From Mesocentrotus franciscanus (taxonomy: Eukaryota > Echinodermata > Echinoidea > Camarodonta > Strongylocentrotidae): a stretch of 64,000 nt of DNA. A program made the position numbers and the translations under genes. The DNA lies in NCBI GenBank assembly GCA_037976565.1, contig CP137666.1, positions 49,503,271 to 49,567,270 on the forward strand, given 5' to 3'. Below are positions 22,446 to 36,152 of this stretch, piece by piece; within the stretch, counting starts at the first letter, position 1; each line of letters opens with the position of its first letter. Below the pieces are notes generated by a model. It searched no databases and was not told the DNA's origin. It worked only from the letters and a program-made list of their open reading frames with translations.

Positions 22446-25400
22446 CTCATATAGTTTATTCACCCTGCACACTGCTTTGAAGTAGATTATTATTTTGCAT
22501 GGATTTATTGGTTGTTAAAATTCATGCCACTATACATCATATTTAACTTAATAAAGAATTAAAGTTATATATCTGTTGTTATTCTAGTGGCACTCGGGTC
22601 CTTGAACTTGAAATATACAGTTGTTTATACTATTTGCAGTTATATATTCATATTTCAGACACAATATAAATATATATTGGGGGGCTGGTCAATAAATGAC
22701 AAACTTGTGACCAATACCTCAAAATTTTTAGATAGAAAATAAGTGAATTAAAAATAGGTATGTGTGGGTGTAGGAAAATAGAATTGAGGGGGAAAAAAGA
22801 TATTGGTTAGACTTTTTAAATATGTCTTGATATCCTGTATACTACTTAACTTTCCTCCGCTGTACATTGTATGTTTCCTTTGCAGACGAAACTAGAGCAA
22901 TTCTGTGAAATATGTCCCATATGACAGAAGTGTTTTATTCATTTTATTTCATCCCAAAAAGAAGAATCTCTTGGTAGGACCATTGACTTATGGTAATAAT
23001 TTCAGGGGAAAAATAGGCAGTGGTCATATCAAGAGAACTTTCACTTTTGGATGAAATTTTGGAATGAAGTGGATAAATGATTTATGGCCCAATTGCATAT
23101 CATACAAACAGATTGTATATAAATGCCTATAAACAGGAGCCTATGGCCTGTAATGTCTGCCTTCCCCCTATATAAAGAGCAAACATTTGATGCTCTGATT
23201 AGGCCTAAAAAAGAAGATGTTGTATTGCCCTTTAGGTGCCAAAACATGGGTCGGTCAGTTTTTTTCTTCTCCCTCTTTGGCTGATATTTCTCTGCTTTAA
23301 TACATATTTTTTTATTCATTAAACATTTTTTTCTCTAAAAAACTGTAACCAAAAAAAAAAACGCCTTATATCATCACTAGTTCAGAAAACTGGTGTGAGT
23401 GCACTGCTTACATGTAAGAATTTGCTTGTATGTCAGTTCAGAAAATCATTAACAATTAAAACAAGTAAGCAATAGAACCAGCCTTTCTGTCTGCTTTGTC
23501 TGCTTTTGCAAACCTTGTGATTTGGGTTCACAAATGTAAGAGAGAGTAAAGTGCGTGGGTTTGTTGTCTTTTGTGTAGGCTTTTAATGGACTCCCAGGTG
23601 TATATTATTCCAACTGTCTCTCTTTTTTTCAGGGATACCTTTTTTTGGTTGTAATGTGCAAAACATCAAATGTTTCAGCATGGTGTTGTTATTGTAAGTG
23701 AACTATCTCCTGGTTTCCTGAAACAAATGTGAGGATTGACTGAGTGGGTATCTCAGCAGGCTGGTGGCTGTGGATCAAGGCCCATGCATTGCTAGGGTAG
23801 CCCTACATTTTTCCTGGGGTTCTATGATACATATGCTTCAATGGAAATTGCTCTGCCGTAAATTGTCTCTTCTATCACCACAATCTTAACTTCAACCTTG
23901 GACCAAACACTACAACTATAACATGAACCCTCAGCTTAACCTAGAACCCAATGCTAACCCTGTAACCCTACATCTTTAATGAAATAAAGCTGGGAGCAAA
24001 TGTTTCTGGATCACATGCTGGATCATCATGTGTGCTCATGAGGGACTGCTATATACAGTAGTCTGGATTAAATATATGTAAATGTCATATTGATATTTTG
24101 TGGCTGGACTGTACATGAAGGTGGTCAGAGATACCACCTAAATATCTCATACCGCCAAACCGACTCCACTCCGACTCCAAACTGACCAATTCTTGGCCAT
24201 TAGGGGGAACATCATTTTTTTGTTCTGTCAGTTTGGTATTTTAGTGTTCCGGAGGTGTGACTGAGATATAAATTAATTGGAAACATTTTTCGCATATATA
24301 ATGTACTATGGTTAAGGGATAAAATCATGAACACCATTTTTGAACGAATGATTTTTTGATGAAAGAAGCATTTCATTTTTCATTTTTTTAGAGAACCAAT
24401 CCTGTTTAATCCTTGTAAAATCATAGAGAGATAGAATTACAGTTATATCAACAAACATGTTGTTAAGTTATCAGTTAAACTGTAGACCTCAAGATAATAT
24501 AATAGTCCTCCTTTTTTGAGAAAGTACTATAATTGAAAGAAAAAACGTTTTCTCCAAATTATTTATTCTGAAATTCGGTCTGATATATTTTGTAATTTTA
24601 TGAAATTATACACTGTATGAAACATTGAAACTATGGACAGCAGCGATCAATATACTTTCAATGAATTGTCAGAAGTATAACGTGTCCAAATTATTATGAT
24701 ACTAGAAACTTCAGACTTCCCGTATGACCTGTTTAACCTGTTCAAGTATTGAACCCATTAACTCTCACATGCTATCAACCCAAAGTACAGGTACACTTGT
24801 AAAGGTCGACTCATGCCCACATGAATATCATTACATTAATCATAGACATGGAAACAAGGTGCATTTTAAAGACAAAACGGTGAGGCTACTTTGCTTTTGA
24901 TTGCATACTGGTGGTTCAATTTTTTTTTTTTTTTTTTTTTTTTTTGGGGGTTCCTCATACAAACATGAATGTGATTGCATTAGTCATAGATATGGACACT
25001 TAGTTGGTATGTATAATAAAGAAAAAAGGGGTATTTTTTGTAGCTTAGTGGTGGTTACATGTTTTTTTTTCTTTGGGAAGGGGGATACTTCAACAAACAT
25101 GAATGATGATAGGTGGGCCTATTAGCTTGAATTGAAAAGTCAACAGAGACACTTATTAGATGCATTATCATCTCAGCACTTTGTCACGACTAGCAATCTG
25201 TGTAGCCACAGGGCACTTGCCATTCTCAGCAGAGAGCAATGATGATACACATTGAAGGTTGCCATGGTTTCACTTTTTTTTATAACTCTCATTTGTCATG
25301 GTGAGTTGTTGGATGTGATGAGAATTTGCACAAGTGTTTTATTATTCTCCATGGAGCTCTACTCATCATAATTATCATGTTCCTTCTCCATGTTAAATTG

Positions 25401-25574
25401 CAAACATGTCTAGAAAGTCAGTTGTATAGCAATTTTACTTCCCTGTAAATTGCCTGTACAAAATTTGAGCTAAGTGAGCAATTGCAAAAAAATGAAATGT
25501 ACATAATTTCTGTATGATAACAATGTTCCAAAGTATTTTTGTAGTTGCAGTTTGAGATTATTTTGTAAGATCAG
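22446..25574. other. Gene-free AT-rich stretch
   Basis: One possible small exon was noticed: a pyrimidine-rich acceptor (TCTCTTTTTTTCAG ending about 23632) followed by 69 bases open in two frames, then GTAAGT at about 23695. It is too short to call. A poly(T) run of 26 bases lies near 24920, possibly an old retroposon tail in reverse. Nothing else is supported. Confidence 0.4.
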
Positions 25575-25912
25575 AGATGATATCAATAATACGAAGTACC
25601 GTCTCTAAGTGCTTTACAGATATTATTATTACCCCGGTCATCAGATTCATTCATGCATAGTGTGCACCATCTCCACTCCCTGGGGAGTATTCCTACCATA
25701 TTGCCACAGTGAGGTCATATGGCAATCAATATCACAAATGCTTTCATCAACCTACCAGATCCCCATTTCTCTCCTGGATATGGAGTGGCAAATGTAGATT
25801 GATGCCTTACCAAAGGATATTAGTGCAGTGTCAGGGATCATACCCACAACCTTTGCATTTCCATGCAGTCAAGTGCACAAACCACTCTAATACAACACTT
25901 CTACGGCTGCAA
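25575..25912 (-). mobile_element. tRNA-derived SINE, minus strand
   Basis: Read on the minus strand, a tRNA-like head (TATTAGAGTGG A-box region, then GGGTATGATCCC B-box region) is followed by the SINE body. That includes CCCAGGGAGTGGAGAT and ATCTGATGACCGGGGTAAT, and the copy ends in an (AAT)-rich tail. The body matches the split SINE at 11128-12326 and shows what that copy looked like before it was interrupted. Confidence 0.8.
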
Positions 25913-28315
25913 CGGCCTATAAATGTGTCAAGTAAATAGGAACCAGTGATTTTTGTTTACAACTCTATGTTCTTGAGAAAAGTCATGCTGTGATTTTCAT
26001 TGAATCAGTCAATCAAAATGTGTCACGTCTAGACCATTAATCACGCCAGTATATTCCAATTAGAGTAGCTTCACAGCTTTGGTTTTTGCTTGCGTGCCTA
26101 AGAAACTGAGAAATCATTCAGTAGGCAAAGAACCATTGTGGAACTCACTGCCGCTTCTTCAAGTTCAGGATATGTATTGCTTTAAGTAGACAGATCTCTA
26201 GAGGCACTGCAAGTTGCATTATTCATTTAGCAACCGAATTAACGGGTTATTAGTGAATTTGTGCTGCTTTCATGTGTGATGTAGCAATAACACCATTACA
26301 CAGCATTATTTTTTCAACATAAGCATTTTATACTTCAATGCATGCCATTACTTACAAATATGAAAACACAGATGTGAAATTGGTACAATGAATAAAGTAA
26401 GGTAGAAGAATTAGAAATGTTTCAATATCTTCATTTTCAAGGTAGTTTTATTCAGTTTTTTATAGGTGAAATTGAAGTTTTTCCAGATTGATGGTGCAGG
26501 TACCTAGTCGGTCATGGATTTATCAAATCACAGTAACTAATAGAACGACCAGGCCAGCAATTCATCTTTTGGATCGTGACAATTTCGACAGGTCAGATAG
26601 CAGTCAAACAGATTATCTCTGCCTTGCAACATTGATGTCATTATACACTTTAGATGACATGGCTCTTCGCGTTTAATGTTCCTTGTCTTCCTGATTGCCA
26701 GGATGTAATTCATTCTCAAGTAGATAGGTCTAGTCTTAAGAAATTACACTGGTGACAGGGTCATAAATCTTTCACTCAATTTTTCTGATTATTATGACTG
26801 TTGTGACAAGTTGATGAACATGTCAGTTGACGCCATTTTCCCTTTTCTTATCTTTGATGTTTTTCTCACCAATCATCTTGTTTTTATACTGGGACGAAGG
26901 GTGAATTTATTTATATGTCAGGGTCAACTCTGACAGTTTCTTGAAAGAAACGCAATTTGAAAGAAACTTTCTGCTCCTCTTGATGTCAAAAAGGAGATGG
27001 GATTTAGAGCTGTTATTTTATGAACATGATGAACAGCCCTATGTTATTCCTGTATTTCCTTGATACAGTGTTGTATATTGAACAATATATCAATCTATTT
27101 AATTGCCAGTAGAAATATAATATCGGTCATGTTCTCTGGTGCACCACATCTGGTTTGAAGAAAATCAAATTAAGCAGCAATGATTGCCAGATTTGTGAAA
27201 GGACCAAAAAAAATCAACTCTTATATTTATGAACGTGCAATATTAGTGAAATAGTGTATAAAGCAATGTAAATACATAACTTAGGTGAAGGTAGTGCACT
27301 GCCAAAAATATTACACTCATCTTGCAAAAAAGTCAAATAAATTAAGTTGATAATAATGTTAAATTGATAAAAGTGACAAGTTGATATGTCTGTTTTACAA
27401 AGTATGGGGGAATCTGTTTGATTGTTGCAAATACTTGAAGTTAAATGGGAAGTACGATTTTTGTTATAAATTTGCTGATCGTGCAAAATTCACAATTATT
27501 GAGTGAAGGGTTCATGCAGGGGTCATGATGTAGTGATAGCTCTGTCTTTATTTATTTCTTTTAATGGCAGACTTGAAAATAACATCTGAAAGTCCTTATT
27601 AATCTCCTTTGTGTCTTAGGGTTAGCCAGAGTTTAACATCACCACACTGCCTAAATGTTCATTCCTATAGCTCCTAATAAGGTTTATTTAATGTAGAATT
27701 TATAAATGCAGTGATGGGAAAGTAGGATGAAGTATAAACTAGTTTGTGGCTAATATTCTCTACCAAATAAGTATAGCTGTCACCAAAACAGAGAGAGAGG
27801 GCAGTCCAAATTCAACTTGATATAACAAGGAAGCAGCATGAAGTAATTATGATACCATGCCTAATTATTTTATGAAACAGCAAAGATTGCCATTGAAATG
27901 TCAACTTCATTCTATTGCCATAATTTGACTTAATTTAATGAGATGATATTCTTAAGGATATTCTTTTCTGATCTCCTTCTCAATAACGATTGAAGAGTTC
28001 CAGTACTTTGGGGTAATATAGATTGGAAAGCTTGTGGAACCAAAGAAATTATCTGTCTCTTTTAAGGCTACACATTGTTGAACTTCTGTTTGGATATAGA
28101 GTGGAACTTTTTTGTTTTATTTTTGTTTGGGGGGGGGTTCATATGACTGCATAACCTTCCAAGAAGATCATATCTTAACCATCTATTGATGGTTTTTGGA
28201 AGAAGAAAAATCACAAGATTTTTCAAAGTCATTTAGAATAAATGTTAGAGTGAGGTTGATTTGCTTTTCTTCATTCTCAAGGTAGCCTCATTTTCTCCTT
28301 TCTTGTTATCACTCT
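25913..28315. other. Gene-free AT-rich stretch
   Basis: No gene is supported. Frames at 26488-26719 are open on both strands; the minus one has Cys pairs (CHLKC, CYLTCRNC) but no splice borders and ends quickly. It is recorded as unconvincing. Confidence 0.45.
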
Positions 28316-28317
28316 TA

Positions 28318-28757
28318 GGTCGCGTTTATCGACCAAATTTTTGCCTAGAATCAGCGTTTTCAAACGTCTTTCAGGCAAATTTTTAAGGCGATAAACGCAA
28401 AGCCCTATTTCAAACGTCTTTAGATATGGGCATATTGTAACGCCGAAAAGGTGCGTTTTGAATGTGACATACAGCCAGAATCACGTTTATGAGACACGAT
28501 AAACGCAAAGCTGTTTTGAACCCCACATACAAATCGGACCTTCCCATATAGCTCTATGGACCTTCCCAGGCTAATCCGCTTCCAGGGTCAAACGGCGCAA
28601 AGCAGCTGCGCAGAGACAAGGCCTTTATTTTGAATCGTGAAGAGACGATAAACGCGACATCCCGAGAATCACGTTCGTATAGTGGGGTTCGATAGTGGGG
28701 TTCGATAGTGGGGTTCGATATGTACATATCTGATGGCAAGACCCGATAAACGCACCC
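28318..28757. mobile_element. 440-bp inverted-repeat element with CGATAAACGC motifs
   Basis: The ends GGTCGCGTTTATCG and CGATAAACGCACCC are inverted repeats matching at 12 of 14 positions, with TA on both outer sides (28316-28317 and 28758-28759). CGATAAACGC recurs inside at 28389, 28497, 28646 and 28744, and inverted at 28322. A 13-bp unit AGTGGGGTTCGAT is repeated three times at 28681-28719. It has no coding capacity, and the minus-strand frame at 28554-28739 is inside it. It directly abuts a microsatellite. Confidence 0.85.
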
Positions 28758-28758
28758 T

Positions 28759-28905
28759 ATGTCTGTCTCTCTGTCTCTCTATCTCTCTATCTCTCTATCT
28801 CTCTATCTCTCTATCTCTCTATCTCTCTCTGTCTCTCTATCTCTCTCTGTCTCTCTATCTCTCTCTGTCTCTCTCTGTCTGTCTGTCTGTCTGTCTCTCT
28901 CTCGT
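28759..28905. repeat. Compound CTGT/CTCT/ATCT microsatellite
   Basis: Interleaved CTCTATCT, CTCTCTGT and CTGT units start exactly at the right end of the preceding transposon and run to about 28905. Ser/Leu frames across it are artefacts. Confidence 0.95.
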
Positions 28906-29127
28906 ATTTATCTCCCCTATCTCAGTTATTGCTTCTTTCTATTTACTTTATTCCACATTGCAATTTATATAGCTTTTATTTTATTTTTTCATGTTAAGGC
29001 ATTATTGAACTATTTGAAAGTTATAACCTTTCAGCTTGTTCAAATTATGCTTCTTGGAAATTAGAGCCATGATGGGGGGGGGGGGAAATCATAATTGTCA
29101 CTTATTAGGTTCTTATTCTCTATATTT

Positions 29128-29186
29128 AGAACCAGAAGGATGCTAACTCTGTATTCACGTTTATGAGTTAACATCCTTCTGGCTCC
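29128..29186. repeat. Short palindromic repeat, copy 1
   Basis: AGAACCAGAAGGATGCTAACTC is inverted as GAGTTAACATCCTTCTGGCTCC about 15 bases later. Similar palindromes occur at 37112-37170 and 37836-37881, and a half copy at 35406-35437. They are probably miniature foldback elements of one family. A run of about 12 G lies just upstream at 29071, and (TA)n with poly(T) just downstream. Confidence 0.8.
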
Positions 29187-29681
29187 AAGCAAACGATACT
29201 ATATATATATATATATTTTTTTTTTTGTATTCACTTATAATTCTAGAGTTAAATAGACTGGTTGTAGTGCTTACACATAATTTGCAATGAGACACAAGGA
29301 TAGATCTAAGTTCACTTGACCTATAGATAATAGTCATGAATTGAGTATTCCAAGAAAGGAAGCCTGCTAGACCTGTTGATCGGCGTCATTGACCATTCAT
29401 TACTTAATTAGACATATTTCCAGGAGAGGGGTTGCCTCTTGTGGTTTTGTGGGTAATTGTACAATGACATTTTTGTTGATATTGTTTTGCTAGAATAACA
29501 TTCCAATGCTGTTGCTGTGACTATAACCTATCCATCTTGTTGTTAGTCGGTGGTTTAGCCTTTCATAATCGTTTTCTACCCAGAAAAACATTATTTTGGG
29601 CATATAATTTAAAAGGCTTTTATTTGATCAGACTCATACACAAAACATTAAAATTATATTTACCTATGTGCCCCCAGTTCT

Positions 29682-29682
29682 C

Positions 29683-29746
<64 letters not shown>

Positions 29747-29825
29747 CCTCTCTCTCTCCCCTCTCTCTCTCTCCCTCTCTCTTCTCTTCTCTCTCTCTCT
29801 CTCTTTCTCTATCTCTTTCTCTCTT
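29682..29825. repeat. (CT)n microsatellite, about 140 bp
   Basis: A long CT array, pure for its first ~50 bases and then with CCCT and TTCT interruptions. The arginine/glutamate-rich minus frames and Ser/Leu plus frames are translation of the repeat. Confidence 0.96.
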
Positions 29826-29829
29826 AATG

Positions 29830-31549
29830 TTTGGTGTGTAATTGGGTATTTCATTAATTTGTGTATTGACTATCTTTCTGTACAATGTTTGTCCCTTTTT
29901 TCTGTTTACGAAAGAAACAAATTTGAAGATCTTTTCCGGGCGTAGAATCTTCGTTCTTGGACAGGTTTTTGTTTCCCACAGCATCAAAGAGGTTAAAAAT
30001 TTCAACAGAGCTGCTTTGTTTTGAGATGGTCATTGGTCAGCCTGTCAGGAATGTTGTCATGATAACTAATCACATGTTACAAGCTTACATAGTGTTGGTT
30101 ATCTTCTGAAGATACTTCCATGGTATTGCCATGTCCACAAACAAAACTGTCTGGAGAGATAGTTACAGGATGGACCATGGTTACAGGATGCCTGCATCTT
30201 ATTAAACATCTACAGGATGAAATGAACAAACGTTGAAGTTATGACATCATTGATGTCCTACGGATTATATTGGACATTTGAAATTAAACACATGTGAGCA
30301 CATACTGTAATTGATAAAAGAAGTAGTAGAGAGAAAAGAGAGATGTAGATAGTTTATTTCATTGAACTTTGCAAAGGCCAGACATGGTCACTGGCATATT
30401 ATAGCTGAGTCACTTCTTATCACTTAAAAAACAATCAAAGGTTTGGTTTATCATTATCTCTACCCCTTAATCATAATGCCTGCACAATGTACATGGCCAC
30501 ATTATATGAGTTGAACAGATTTCATCATCTTTGCCACGTATGACCCTTCTTAATCTATTAAGTTATTACCTAATTTTACATGTGTCGAAACATTGATAAT
30601 CACCTCTGGGAATAGACATGTATAATTGCACAAAGAATAAGAAAATTAATATGCTTTGTATCTTTATTTGAAAATTGTACAACCTGCAATCTTTCTTTAG
30701 GCATTTATTTTTCACCTGGTGGAAGAAGCATTAGGTCAGAATTTTCAGTATGATGATTGTTTGATAATTATTCATCATTTGTCTTGAGTATCCATGTGCC
30801 AGTTAGGGTAATAAAAATACAATTTTACTGTTTTGCAATTCACGCTACCAGCATAATTATCCTGTACTGTACAATCATACTGCCCAGTTATGGACTGTTA
30901 ATAAAGGCTCTCTTTCAAGGCTGAAGGAAGGAAACTTGTAAGTCAGCATAAGGAGATACGATGATGAGCACAAGCAGATGAGGAAGGGTTCTAGAAAGAA
31001 GCCCTTGCTCCGGCCTCACTGTTCCCAAAAAATATCTATATTGGTGTGAGAAGTGATGTCTCCTTATGGCATCTTTATGTGGCGACTGGTTGTATGGTAC
31101 AACATCAATGTAAAAATTATCTGAGGGTTACAAGGCTAGGGGCCCATAAGAACGACAGCCCGTAAGATAATCTGTCGTTGTCTGATAGGCTGATATTGTC
31201 TGTCTGTTGGGATTTCCCACTAGAATCAAAAGTTAGTTGTAATTGTATGTGAAAGTGTATTTCAATTTTTCATTACATTTTCTCCACTTATTACATGCAA
31301 AGTTTTGATGTTATGAATATGGTAAGCTTAAGAGCAAAGAAGTGAGAAAATAGAACCCTATATCAATAGTACAAGACACCCTTCCCTTTGTTAGTATTGG
31401 TCAGTTCCTTGGACTGTATCTGTACTTTTCTGAGATCATCCATGGCGCAGCAGCCAAACAATCAGGGCTCATGTCTCTCAATAGCTTTAATCTTGCATGT
31501 CTAGTAGAGCCAAATGTTTGAACGTCTGCCGGTATGATGGCCATTCAAA
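29830..31549. other. Gene-free AT-rich stretch
   Basis: No supported coding, RNA or transposon feature was seen here. Confidence 0.5.
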
Positions 31550-31982
31550 CCCTGTTCATATTAGGCACAGAAGAAGAGTAAATCCAGATTAAGTCTGGAC
31601 TTGGTCCAAACTCTTAAGCTAATTTGAATGCAATCACCAGCTCCCGATCCACACTTGATGTGGACTTCTTGACCAGCTTCAAGAGTAGGATCAAATCCAT
31701 ATTTAGTCCTGTCCCGAGTTGATTCCTCGTTATATGATTGCTATCTACACTACTCAATGCGGATCGAGATATCTCTTTATCGGTTCGCTCTGTATTTTCT
31801 GACAAGATGGTGGGGACAAAAATCAGACATCATGGTATTATTAGGCATGCTATGTGCTCAACCATGGAAACAAATGTGTGTAGCAGATATGATGCACTCT
31901 AACTGCTGTCAAGTGGGTAGCCATCGCTCTGGAATAAGTCTGGACTCGGTCCTCGTCGGCAGTGAATATGAAAGCCGTATTG
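31550..31982. mobile_element. Dispersed inverted-end repeat, copy 2
   Basis: Collinear with 14273-14700: TTCATATTAG at the left, a TCTGGACTTGGTCCA block, a second CTCAATGCGGAT/GTCAATGTGGAT block, GTGGGTAGCCATCGCTCTG, and GTGAATATGAAAGC at the right. Copy 2 keeps sequence in its right half that is diverged in copy 1. Frames here (31614-31805 minus, 31757-32062 plus) are not genes. Confidence 0.65.
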
Positions 31983-31989
31983 GAATGGT

Positions 31990-34900
31990 GTCATCTTTCT
32001 TGTCTACTCCCATATGTCCCAATCATCATACCTTGGCTGTGATGTTTCATCATGACTCATGAATTGTTCTGATTTAAACATTTAGTGCATTTAGTGCATG
32101 GGGGATATGCATGTGTGCTTGCATCAGAAGCTGTGTTTTTCTATCAAGCCATTTGATATGCTTACAAAACAAAGAAAAATAAAGAAAAGGTTTAATTATG
32201 TAATTAAATCTAATTCTTCAAAACTTAATCTTATTATTGCTATTCATATGGTAGCTTTGGCTGCAGGGTCAACACTTAAAAGTTACTCTCATTTTAAAGT
32301 ATATCTGGAGATTATGAAACTTGTTTTTCAATATTGGACAGTAATTAATATTTGCTGGCAATGATGTGATATTTAGGTCGCCAAATTTATCCTGTCCTTC
32401 GTGACATCTTTTCAGAGCATTTACACTAGCAGTATTGTGTTACCATGGTAACTTGATAGGAAAGAGTCCTGTGGTGCCCAAGGATCCTACAGGGGCCTTT
32501 CCTTGCTTAGAAAGGTCAAGGGTTCAACTCTGGCTACAAACTCGTTATCTCTGTCCCTCTCCGGTTATATCAGTACCTCTTTCCTGCCATCTTTTTTTTC
32601 ACGTCAATGCTCCGTATCTGGGAGGGCAGTGAGTACGACTATCTCTGGTAGCAATCATATGTAATTGGAGTGGACCCAGTTCCTGTCCGGCAAATTATCA
32701 TATTGGGCAATGAAGGATTGATATTGAGATAAGCCCGATGTACACCCACGAATTATTCTCCGGAATCTACTCCAGACAATTGAGTGATATGTCTCCTCAG
32801 TCGATAGGGTTTGTGAATTTCAAAATGGTCTTAAAATTCTAGAAAGCATATTTCAAATCCCTTCCGTTTGTAAAATCTGATTTTGATCTATATATATCAA
32901 GATTTAGTCGTAATTATCTAAAGATATGAAGCTAAAAATATGATACGCTTAATGTGATGGTATTGAGAGAATCATTCACATTTTTTTTTGCGTGAAAAAA
33001 AACTGTTGATTGGATCTCATGACTCAGTCCCAAAGCTAATTGATTATGTAATTGGAACAAGCATTGTACTTTGTAGCAAGATTGAACTTTCCCTTTTTAC
33101 TCTGTCACCCAGCCTCAAACACAGACATAAATTTAATAAATGTTGTAGGAAATTTGGACACGCAGGGATATCCATCTTTCCACATTCTTCCCTATGCTAC
33201 AAAATTCCTTTGATATATTGTTATAATTAAAACGTATAAATTAAGATTTTTTAATGTAAAAACAAACAAAAATTGGTTTATTGTAGATCTTAAGATATCT
33301 GTAATAACAACACTAAGTGAGTTATTAATTTGTATACATTAATAGTACTTTGTGTTTGACAATCACTCTTCTAATATTTCAAAATAGATTTATTCACTAT
33401 ACAACCTTACCGCCCCACTGCACTACTTGTAGCTTCTTGCTCCCTCTATATAGAAAACAAGTGCCCGTTGGTCCCCCATGATCCTCTTTTTCTTATGTTA
33501 ATTGAGAGCTGAGTTGATGAGATAACCACCTGTCAGTGACCACGCTAGGAGATCTAATCCCTCCTGGCCAAACTAGTGCAGACAGGGCTGTAAGGGAAGA
33601 CTTAAAAACATTGAACATTTCCTTTAAGGAAGAACCTATCATGACATGCTTAACATTGAATGGACTCACTTTTGTCCATGTCTAACTACCCACCCACCCA
33701 CACCACCCACCCTCTCCCAAGTCCCATCCCTCCATTTCATGGATGGGGGCTATTAGTGCACCTCTGTTGCCCTTTCTCTACCCACAGATAATCAGAACAA
33801 GGTGCTTTGTGTAAAAGGTAGTAATGTTACCAAGGTCTTGCTTGGGCCTTGGGGGAATCGTGGAAAATGGAAAATAAAATGAATTGAATTCCATTGTAAC
33901 TTCACCTTGGAAAACTATCAAAATATCTTGTACTTACCCAAGAAAGTGTCATATTTGAGTATCACGTTGAAGACTTAGGTTATCAACCCCATTCGCACTT
34001 AATTGTGTGGGTCTAGATTATTTTATTCGCTGCAAAATAAATGGTGCAAGTGACATAATTGTGTTTGATATAAGAAATGAGGAGTTCCACAGAGCTTTGC
34101 ATGAAAATATGTCAGAATGATAATAGATGTTAAATTGTTAATCATGTTATGTGCACCTTGTCAGGTTAAAAAAAAACTCTTCCAAATGTCTGAATTGGAG
34201 ATGCTTTTATTCTAGTGCAGAAAAGAAGAAAAAAGAACCTGCTATCAAGGAAGTTTTCACACATTGTCAAGATTTTTCCTTGATCCAAAATTGGCATCTG
34301 AAAATGCATATTCATATTTTTTTCGGTCAGCACAAAATAAACAAGATATGCAAGTCATGTCTCTTTCCTCTTTTGATTCATAATGAGAGAAAACCTATTA
34401 ACCCATCCGATTTCCCTCTCTTCAAACACATCTAGGCCTACACTTTCTCCATTTTGAAGATAGAGAAAGATGCAAAATTATGAAAAATTCACCCCCTCTA
34501 AACCTCATTAATCTGACATTAAATTGTCATTGTATCATCACCGCCACCTCCTTGGCATAAAGCCACTTTCTACAACCTGATGGCTTGGTTATGTATATTG
34601 ATTAATCAGTTGGATATATTAATTATCTATTAATATGATATCACAACCATCATCTTGGCATTGTGCCACTAGCTTACAACTTGGTAGCGTGGTTTTATTG
34701 GTGCTGATGTAGATATCAACAGGTGTAATATACATATCTACTACCAAACATGGATTTATAATTAATGAACTAATGATGGAAGAATAATAGATTCTGATGT
34801 AAATTGTGCATATTTTGTATGAGATTGTGACAAAAAGAAATGATTGAATGAGTTACTGACTGGGACAAGTTGAAATTGAGAGTAAAGTAAGCATGATGAA

Positions 34901-35310
34901 ATGCGATAGCTGTTCATCATCTGGTTTTGCGGCTCAACATTAATGGGATAGATACAGAACTTGAGAGGAAGTCCAATCAGATACCTTTAATCTTGATCCT
35001 CAATGACTAGACACAACACATGACATGAACCTTTCCACCACCAAATAACCTTCTGACCATCCACAGGTGTCTGACTGACTGTAATCCAACCTGTCTGCTC
35101 TACCAATATCCGACATTGGAACAGGTACCCCTCACATATCCCCCTTGTTCAATCGTAAAAATAGATCAGTAGTCACGGAAAAGTTGCATTGTTTCTTTCT
35201 GTGACCAGTAATCATGATGTGGTGACTGGCCATGCACTTGTGCGCAAGCGGGTGGCTTGGTTCATAAGTTCAAGGTGATGCTCTGTCTATTCTGTTCTGT
35301 CTGTTTCGTG
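31990..35310. other. Gene-free AT-rich stretch
   Basis: No supported gene. AAGGGTTCAACTCTGG near 32518 resembles a polymerase III B-box, but no A-box or tail was found. A CCCACC-rich patch lies at about 33690-33713. The rest is AT-rich intron-like DNA. Confidence 0.45.
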
Positions 35311-35315
35311 AACAG

Positions 35316-35418
35316 GGATAATATGGATGGCATTATGTTAGAAGACAATCTGATGTTGATAAGAATGTCTTCTGAGATCCAGGAGGAGGATAAGTCATAT
35401 CATTTAACACAGAGTTAG
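35316..35418 (+). CDS. Weak candidate exon ending in a stop
   Basis: A good acceptor (long pyrimidine tract ending TTTCGTGAACAG at 35315) is followed by one base and 33 open codons to TAG at 35416-35418. The peptide contains DNMDGIMLEDNLMLIRMSSE. No donor is seen, so it would be a terminal exon, perhaps an alternative to 36153. Its last codons run into a half copy of the short palindromic repeat family, which weakens the case. Confidence 0.2.
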
Positions 35419-35437
35419 GCCCTTCTGGCTCTAAAAC
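35406..35437. repeat. Short palindromic repeat, half copy
   Basis: AGAGTTAGGCCCTTCTGGCTCTA matches the right arm of the palindromic family at 29128, 37112 and 37836. The left arm is missing. Confidence 0.55.
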
Positions 35438-36152
35438 TACACAAAGATAAAGATTAGATACATGATGTCCATCAATAAACTTCTATTTATAATCTCAATC
35501 ATTTCTAAAGAAGGTTGATGCCATAGATATGAATGATACCAGACAATCAGGAGTACTTGTGATTGAAATTGATATTCAAGGTTTACAAGGATATTTGATA
35601 CACGAACTGTCAGCTCAAGACGATGGTTTCAGTGTCAGAACTTCAAGATTTTATTGTCAATCATAGTGAGTCCATTGACAAGTTAGATGACTCAATTGTC
35701 AATTATCATAAATTTAGATCTGTGTGATTGAAGGCCTATACCATGTATCTTATACACTCAGTCATACTCAGCTGAGCCGTCCATAGGGAACAAGGAATTA
35801 TGAACAATCTTTAAGATTAAAGGACAAGAATGATCGACACAGCACCCTTGATATAACATGGTGAACTGTCCATCATTGGACACTGTTAGTGATGTCACCA
35901 ATATCAATTTAGCAAAGCAATTTAGATACTGTCTTTCTCAAAGTAGTATTTGTGATTGTAAACATAAGGCTTGCTACTTATTCTTCTGGTCATAATTAAC
36001 TATTGGGGCATTTGACGATTCTTCTCAAATCAGATGGATGGAAAGAATGTATATCTTCCCTAAAATTGAAAGAAATTATGATCCGTCGCCTTTACATTGT
36101 TTGATCCTTATTGATGTATTTCATTGTTCACCTTCCATCCCCTTCTATGCAG

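Noticed and set aside
28733..29064. Ser/Leu frames over the compound microsatellite
   Set aside because: Simple-sequence translation starting inside a transposon end.
29660..30005. Arg/Glu-rich frames over the (CT)n array
   Set aside because: Pure translation of a microsatellite; composition reflects the dinucleotide, not a protein.
32510..32540. GGGTTCAACTCTGG B-box-like motif
   Set aside because: No A-box, no tail, and no match to the other SINE copies.
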